From the NCBI RefSeq assembly GCF_001039355.2, contig NW_019773812.1, forward strand, positions 23,823-43,987: a stretch of 20,165 bases of DNA, given 5' to 3'. The notes under the pieces are model-generated. The model did not search any database and was not told where the DNA came from. It saw only the letters and a list, made by a program, of their open reading frames with translations. The translations under genes and the position numbers were made by a program. The DNA is from Lingula anatina (Eukaryota > Brachiopoda > Lingulata > Lingulida > Lingulidae). Shown here piece after piece: positions 9,552 to 20,165 of the stretch; within the stretch, counting starts at the first letter, position 1, and the number at the start of each line of letters is the position of its first letter.

Positions 9552-10007
9552 CGGCTGCCCCGCTCTACTGCTTCCAGACCGTTGCGTACGCTTTATATAT
9601 CATTTAATAGGCTATCTATACTGCTTCAAATTTGTCAACAATCAGGTGATATTGTCAATAATGAGCACGGTGTCAAAGTCTACAAAATCAAAACGCCCAA
9701 CCCTATTAGAATATACCAAGGCCATGGCGCATGTTTTAATGTATTGTTTGATAAAGTTATTTATACACATCACAGTTAGGGTGATATCAAAGTACAGCGT
9801 GATTTATCAGCTGCTAGCAGCGCTGCGCCGGTTGTTCCTGTGTGTGGGGGGGTCACTCTTAATGGACCTGTTAAGAGTCCTTATTTTGCTTGTTATCAAG
9901 TCAAATATGATTTGATACATGGTGGCTTCACCAACCATCGTAGCACGCCGAAAGCACCATTGAAAGTTCCTTTTATTACTGATGAATCATTTCACTTAAT
10001 GACATAG
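9552..10007 (+). pseudogene. Unrecognised reading frame with a single internal stop, divergent from TRIM
   Basis: One plus-strand frame stays open from 9552 (after TAA 9549-9551) to a TAG at 9777-9779, and then reopens in the same frame to a TAG at 10005-10007: two open stretches of about 75 codons each. The sequence has protein-like composition: KVYKIKTPNPIRIYQGHG and FNVLFDKVIY before the stop, VCGGVTLNGPVKSPYFACYQ and LIHGGFTNHR after it. An acceptor-like CAACAATCAG ends at 9645. A second plus frame (9523-9915) is also open and would give a basic, hydrophobic peptide from an ATG at 9661 (MSTVSKSTKS...). I recognise neither. The single stop suggests a recently broken gene, an exon with a stop, or a chance event. 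Confidence 0.35.
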
Positions 10008-10566
10008 AGAGCCAATAGATAAATGAATGGTGTGTCATTTATTAATAATCCTCTGCAATTACATTTTCAACTGATACCTCACTCCATTTGCAAGAGGTAA
10101 CTTGATGGGGTTTATCACAACGCACGTGACTGTTCTCGTTTGTTGCTTTTTTTTTTCGGAAAAGCAATGTTATTATAAAGTATGTACATGTATTATAGAC
10201 AACAGATGAGTATGACAGTACCATCCACTACACGTGAGCACCGTTTTAAATAAAGTAATATAAATAGTTGCAATGTTTATTCAGTGTTGTTAATTGTTAT
10301 TTATAATGGATATATGTTAATATAAAGTTTGTTTCTTTCGTAACCTCCGTACATTCATGAACAGGTGCGTGTTCCACCTCTCTCCATACATGATACATGT
10401 ACAGACTTGACATTTAATATGGAATATTTCAGTTTGGAAGGTATGCCTAAGTTAAAATAAGTTGTTCTTTTTTAAAAAAAAATTAATATAAAATATCTGA
10501 ATAAAGAAGTGTGTAGCCAGGTGTGTCGCTATGAATTAACTGACTGTCATGCCTGTTGCGCTGCTG
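10008..10566. other. Intergenic region, no supported gene
   Basis: AT-rich with a short poly-T run at 10147-10156. The minus frame 10042-10224 has no recognisable content. I see nothing else here. Confidence 0.5.
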
Positions 10567-11367
10567 TGTAATATGCAGTGATTTAAATGGGTAGTGCTCC
10601 ATTGGGCTGGTCAAAGTTTGGCTTAAATTTGGCAAAGCATGGTTTTGTCAAAATAATTTTCATATATCGGCAACTACTGCATACAAAAATTTTTAATTTT
10701 GCAGGCAAGCGGTACCGCTCTCCTAGTCAAAACAGGCTCTACAGACACCCAGGAAGTCTACGACAAATCTTGTGCCGCAAATATAGTGACTAGGGGCATC
10801 GAGAGCGTCAGTTCTTGGAGTGGATAACACACTGGTGCCAAAACACCAATGGTAGTCATCGATGAAAACCTGAACTAGATCAAATAAGGGAACCACTTGA
10901 CAATCATTCGATAGGGGGCACCTTAGGAACAATTTTAGGTTGCATGGTGAGATTGCCGCTGAACTTNTGTAATATGCAGTGATTTAAATGGGTAGTGCTC
11001 CATTGGGCTGGTCAAAGTTTGGCTTAAATTTGGCAAAGCATGGTTTTGTCAAAATAATTTTCATATATCGGCAACTACTGCATACAAAAATTTTTAATTT
11101 TGCAGGCAAGCGGTACCGCTCTCCTAGTCAAAACAGGCTCTACAGACACCCAGGAAGTCTACGACAAATCTTGTGCCGCAAATATAGTGACTAGGGGCAT
11201 CGAGAGCGTCAGTTCTTGGAGTGGATAACACACTGGTGCCAAAACACCAATGGTAGTCATCGATGAAAACCTGAACTAGATCAAATAAGGGAACCACTTG
11301 ACAATCATTCGATAGGGGGCACCTTAGGAACAATTTTAGGTTGCATGGTGAGATTGCCGCTGAACTT
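10567..11367. repeat. Perfect 400-bp tandem duplication separated by one N (probable assembly artefact)
   Basis: Positions 10567-10966 and 10968-11367 are identical at every base, with offset 401. Between them lies the only ambiguous base in the window, N at 10967. A perfect duplication whose boundary is exactly a one-base gap is what remains when two contigs with a 400-bp overlap are joined without merging. The true locus probably contains one copy. Open frames inside the unit appear twice for this reason. Confidence 0.92.
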
Positions 11368-11454
11368 AAAAACCTATCCCAAGGAATGCCTTACTGCTTG
11401 AGAGCCTTGGTAGCTGCCAGAAGAGGTCGGACGTATCAGCGACCGTTGCTGTGA
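11106..11454 (+). pseudogene. Exon-like coding remnant of unknown identity
   Basis: This is described in the second copy of the duplication, where it runs on into unique sequence; the first part also occurs at 10705. An acceptor-like TTTTAATTTTGCAG precedes 11106. Forty codons are then open (parts: SGTALLVKTGSTDTQEVYDK, RGIESVSSWSG) to a TAA at 11226-11228, followed in frame by HTGAKTPMVVIDENLN and a TAG at 11277-11279. In another frame, 50 codons are open from 11302 to a TGA at 11452 (parts: RNNFRLHGEIAAELKNLSQG, MPYCLRALVAARRG). Composition is protein-like in both blocks, suggesting a broken gene with stops and a frameshift. I do not recognise the family, and it could be part of a mobile element. 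Confidence 0.35.
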
Positions 11455-13452
11455 ATAGACGCTGACCTTAGGGTCCTTTGTGGAGCGTGTAACTCTTTTA
11501 CAGACGATTATTAGGAGAATATGGAGGTCCAAAATATCGCTTATAATGGTTTTCGTTGTTTGCTTCACTGGCGAATTCAATTAATGAACTGATGTCATAA
11601 TGACATAAAAGTGATAATTAAAAGTAATTAAAACACAAGATTTTAATCCTTATTTAATCTATTCCATATTAAATGTCAGGTTTGCATAATACATTAGAGG
11701 GCGGAGGGGGAGCTTTTAGTTTACCCAACGACGTAACTGTGTCAGTAGCTTACTCGGTATGGTATCACTTTATACTAAAAGTATACCGCGTTCAGCCGAA
11801 ATAATACTACTCGGGGTGGGTCTTTTTTAAAAACTGTTTTAATTTTTATCCAGAAATCGTTTCTACGCCATTGATTTCAACCAATATATAGTTCATTCCC
11901 CGGAGACCTTGCCCGTATTTCCTCTCCCTGGGCACTTTTTGTAGCCCTCAAAACTGTGCACTGTTTGTTTAAAAATGCTTGGAGCAACTTCTCAGTCGAC
12001 ATGCATTATGGCAAATACTACAAAACAAAATTTGTTCTGCTCGCGACCGCTTTTGTTTTGCAGAATCTCATGACTTAACAAAATGATAATGAAACACAAT
12101 ATTTCTAAAACATCAACTTGTATTTGGAGTAGTACCAATAACCAACAAAGTCTCATCTATATAATTCTTGATTTTTAAGAGATATATCAAACATAGGTTT
12201 GTAAATATTATTCACATGAAAATAAAAAAGGGAGATAACGTTAAATAGCTTCATTTACAGACCAAAAAAGCAGTCCACTGTTAATTAATGAAGTTCAAAA
12301 GTTTCTGTTCACACACAAAGGCCGACAGATGACTTATCTTCCTTCCACCAAGGCTGGTCTACAAAGCGTAGTCTTGCGAGATGAACATATCTGAACCAGC
12401 ACTGTGGTGCCATGTGGTAATATACCATGTGCTAACTCTGGTTGAACTTGTGCGGAACAGTGAACCCTTGTGGACACATTTGCCAAAAGCTAATTGTTCT
12501 GTCCAGAGACTGACAATGTGCAAGGGCACTTAAAGTGTACTGTATATTGCGCATGCAAGGGAGATTTTAACGCCTAAAATACTGCAAAGTTTTAAAAAGA
12601 GTCGTAAGGTGATAAAAAAACATGGAAATGACTGGTTAGTAACTTTGAACATGCTGCCTTTAATTACATGTATCTGCAGAGGTAATGTTTTTGATCGGAT
12701 GTGTGTAAACTTCACACAATTGTTTTAACTTACTGGATTAAAAGTATGAACATCTTGCTCAAAAGTATAGTTCCTAGCCAGTTTTATAGATTTGCCTTAT
12801 TTAATAGACTATAATGCAACTTTAAATGCTTGTTGCTAGGGTAATATGCTGTCCAGCAACTGTGGTTAAGGTTAATTTGGGTTTTAATGGCCTTAAAATA
12901 GTCTAGTGATAGCTTTAATGCTTTGAAACCTTGTTATTAGCATTTCTAAATCATTTAAACTGGACAAGCAAGGTCTAATTAGCTTGTTTCTAAGGTAACT
13001 CACTTCCATAGCAACGGTTGCTAATTTTTAAATTTTTGGCACTACCCTTGAAAATGATCAGCATACTAGTAGTCCAAAACACATTTCTGCCATGTTTCAT
13101 GCTTTTTCCACATTCTGAGCAATTTGAACAATATATAGTCCCAATCATCCAGACTACTGTAATGAGTTCTTTGCTTCTTTTCTTTATTATCTTAGCCTAA
13201 AGTTAATACTGACATCAAACTGTCGATATGGTTTTCTGGGGTGTTCCTTTCTTTTGAATGACATCTTATGTCAGATTTGATATTATTGACCAAAATATCT
13301 CACAACAGAAGACTGGATATTTTATCACTCAGTGACATACTCAGTACCTTTTTGATGCATAAAGCCAAATAAATTTAATTTGCATTCAAAAATAACAAAT
13401 TCCATATTAAGTATTAACCCTGTAGGTGCATATCGCACTTTGAATTCAAACA
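11455..13452. other. Intergenic region, no supported gene
   Basis: No convincing coding sequence; the frames at 12530-12715 and 13018-13200 look random. Small structures include an imperfect hairpin at 12394-12443 (outer arms AACCAG/CTGGTT, centre TGGTA-ATA-TACCA), an AAGGGAGATAAC motif at 12228-12239 of a kind common in molluscan repeats, and related GTTGCTAGGGTAAT (12830) and CCATAGCAAC (13007) sites that resemble half or degraded RFX X-boxes. Confidence 0.5.
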
Positions 13453-13480
13453 TTTATTTGTTTGTTTGTTTGTTTGTTTA
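13453..13480. repeat. (TTTG)n microsatellite
   Basis: Five perfect TTTG units (13457-13476) with imperfect TTTA units on both sides. Confidence 0.9.
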
Positions 13481-14160
13481 TAGTTTCGTATAAATAAAAA
13501 AAACAGAAAAGTGTCCATTATTATCAAATGCATCGGAATGCTTACATTGCAATACGCTATATACAAGATATTACACTGTGTAAATAAACTTTCTTTGCTC
13601 TTCAATATTTAACATCGTTACATTTTTCCAATGTGAAGTGAAATGCAAAACTAAGAAAAACATCATGAAATAAAATCCTAAAAGTGTTCGTTTGAACAAA
13701 GTCTCATCCTTTTCAGTCTATTTGATATGGTTTATACACTGGCAGAAGATTTTATCTATGAAATAGTTTATGTCGCTCTAAGTTAGCCTACATAGGCAAC
13801 CTAACCTGCAGGTGAGAAGGCTTACGAACTATCGCAAATTATCCAAAAGGCCAGAACGTTTTTAACCACTTTACATGAACTTTAAAACCATTTTCTTTCC
13901 TTCAACTATCCAGTTAGCATGTAGATTGCCAAGATGATTATAATGATCGTTATAATTATTTTTGTAAACAATTCTGTCTCCTTGAAGAAATGAGCTTGTT
14001 AATTGATATTTTACTGTCACCTGAACTCGCCGCTGCCTCGATTACAAACTGGCCTGTGATGACGTTTATGTCAGTGGTTCTTGTGGCCTGAGCTGGCGTT
14101 TCTACCAGTAGCTGACCTCTCCTGCCGCTCGGACCTGATGACCTTTCGTGACCGAGGCCG
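13481..14160. other. Intergenic region leading into the peptidase promoter
   Basis: Mostly AT-rich with no supported gene. It contains a near-palindrome with arms ATTATAA/TTATAAT around 13935-13956. From about 14025 the sequence becomes richer in G+C and CpG, consistent with the promoter or 5' UTR of the downstream gene. The minus-strand open frame 13956-14231 lies across this patch, lacks an ATG and is not accepted as a gene. Confidence 0.5.
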
Positions 14161-14169
14161 ACTTCCGGT
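14161..14169 (-). promoter_or_regulatory. ETS-family (GABP-like) promoter site
   Basis: ACTTCCGGT is the exact reverse complement of the ETS consensus ACCGGAAGT. It lies 41 bases before the first in-frame ATG of the peptidase gene, in a local GC-rich patch. Such sites are typical of promoters of broadly expressed, TATA-less genes, often nuclear genes for mitochondrial proteins (general knowledge). Binding is not shown. Confidence 0.5.
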
Positions 14170-14209
14170 AGTAATAGCAACGTGAAACTTGAACCTGATA
14201 AGCAGTCAT

Positions 14210-19437
<5,228 letters not shown>

Positions 19438-20165
19438 TAATTATAGCCCTGTTATAGTACATGTATTAGTACTCCATGAAGTGCCAGAAACAGTATTACA
19501 AGTACCAGGACCAGAAATAATTGTCATATATAACTATTATGAAAACTGATCTACACCAAAGATGATCTCTCTCTGTTTTCACCATGCCCCAGAAGTTGAC
19601 AAAGACTGCGTGTTATGTCTCATACCACACTATGACGTAGACTTGTGATCCTAGGAGGCACATTGAAGCTGGTCCTTCATGTACAGACACTCTTATGGTA
19701 GGAATAACCTATATCTTGTTTATCACCTATGGTTGTAATTCTGAAAATTATCTGGGTGTTATTGAGTATTGGAAAAGCAAACTAACCTTGACCAAATATG
19801 AAATTCAGGCAGACAGGCACATTTTGTGACATTTCTCGTGGCAAGGGCAACATATTGTTGTTCAAAGAAATATGGCTAATTCTTTTTTCTGAGAACTCGA
19901 ACTTTAAATCATTGTTTTAGATAATTATATTACATTTCATTTTCAGCAATCAGATTCTGAGATTAGGAATATTCATAAATTTGAAATTAATTTTACAAGA
20001 CATTTTATATTTATCACTTAGAAATAAGATGGCTTGTATTTATAAATATAAATTGAACTGTTTAAATGGAAAATAAAATAAAATAATGATCTCATTTTTT
20101 TATTCATTTTTTGCTTTAATTTGAACAGTACATTTCAATTTAAAATTAAAAATATAAATCAAGAC
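19438..20165 (+). terminator. 3' UTR of the peptidase gene with polyadenylation signals
   Basis: No further coding sequence follows the TAG at 19435-19437. The first canonical hexamers I found are overlapping AATAAA copies at 20072-20077 and 20077-20082, about 640 bases past the stop. If they are used, the 3' UTR is long and nearly fills the rest of the window. An earlier non-canonical site cannot be excluded. Confidence 0.5.

Noticed and set aside
10723-10932. Minus-strand 69-codon frame, repeated at 11124-11333
   Set aside because: Its two copies are one sequence duplicated by the assembly, and the opposite strand has the better exon-like signal.
12394-12443. Imperfect hairpin as a possible small RNA gene
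   Set aside because: Only the outer 6 bp and inner 5 bp pair well; there is no long precursor-like stem.

Overview
The window looks like nuclear DNA from an invertebrate animal, most likely a bivalve mollusc. It is AT-rich and mostly non-coding, and it is full of microsatellites, foldback elements and decayed transposons. It carries one intron-rich gene with GT-AG introns and one intronless TRIM gene with NHL-like repeats, a class that is greatly expanded in bivalves. The organism call is inferred from gene style and repeat content, not from a marker gene.

Layout. Positions 1-217 hold a diverged 146-bp tandem repeat. Positions 241-390 hold a possible last exon of an unknown plus-strand gene. 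Positions 1154-2362 (minus) hold a decayed transposase of the DDE_Tnp_4 type with an upstream helix-turn-helix, broken by three in-frame stops and at least three frameshifts. Positions 2363-7290 are gene-poor; they contain a roughly 150-160 bp tandem array dense in TGATTGAC / GTCAATCA sites (4545-4960), a (TA)28 tract, a perfect 10-bp hairpin and a (CT)17 tract. Positions 7294-9504 (minus) encode a complete 736-residue TRIM protein (RING, two B-boxes, coiled coil, beta-propeller). Just upstream of it and pointing away is an unrecognised reading frame with a single stop (9552-10007). Positions 10567-11367 are a perfect 400-bp duplication around one N, almost certainly an unmerged contig overlap, and the sequence there also has exon-like coding traces. 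From 14210 to 19437 (plus) lies a complete seven-exon proline iminopeptidase gene (peptidase family S33), followed by its 3' UTR to the window end.

The iminopeptidase is the best-supported gene. Every splice junction could be placed, the joined frame gives 318 residues from the internal ATG, and the Ser-Asp-His triad is intact. Its first exon also has an upstream ATG in a weak context that adds 46 residues resembling a mitochondrial presequence, so one mRNA could supply both mitochondrial and cytosolic enzyme. The introns are loaded with foldback elements, a retroposon-like tail, a hAT-like MITE and microsatellites that abut two splice sites.

Nothing suggests that the TRIM gene and the peptidase gene work together; they lie about 4.7 kb apart on opposite strands. 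No tRNA, rRNA or CRISPR array was seen.
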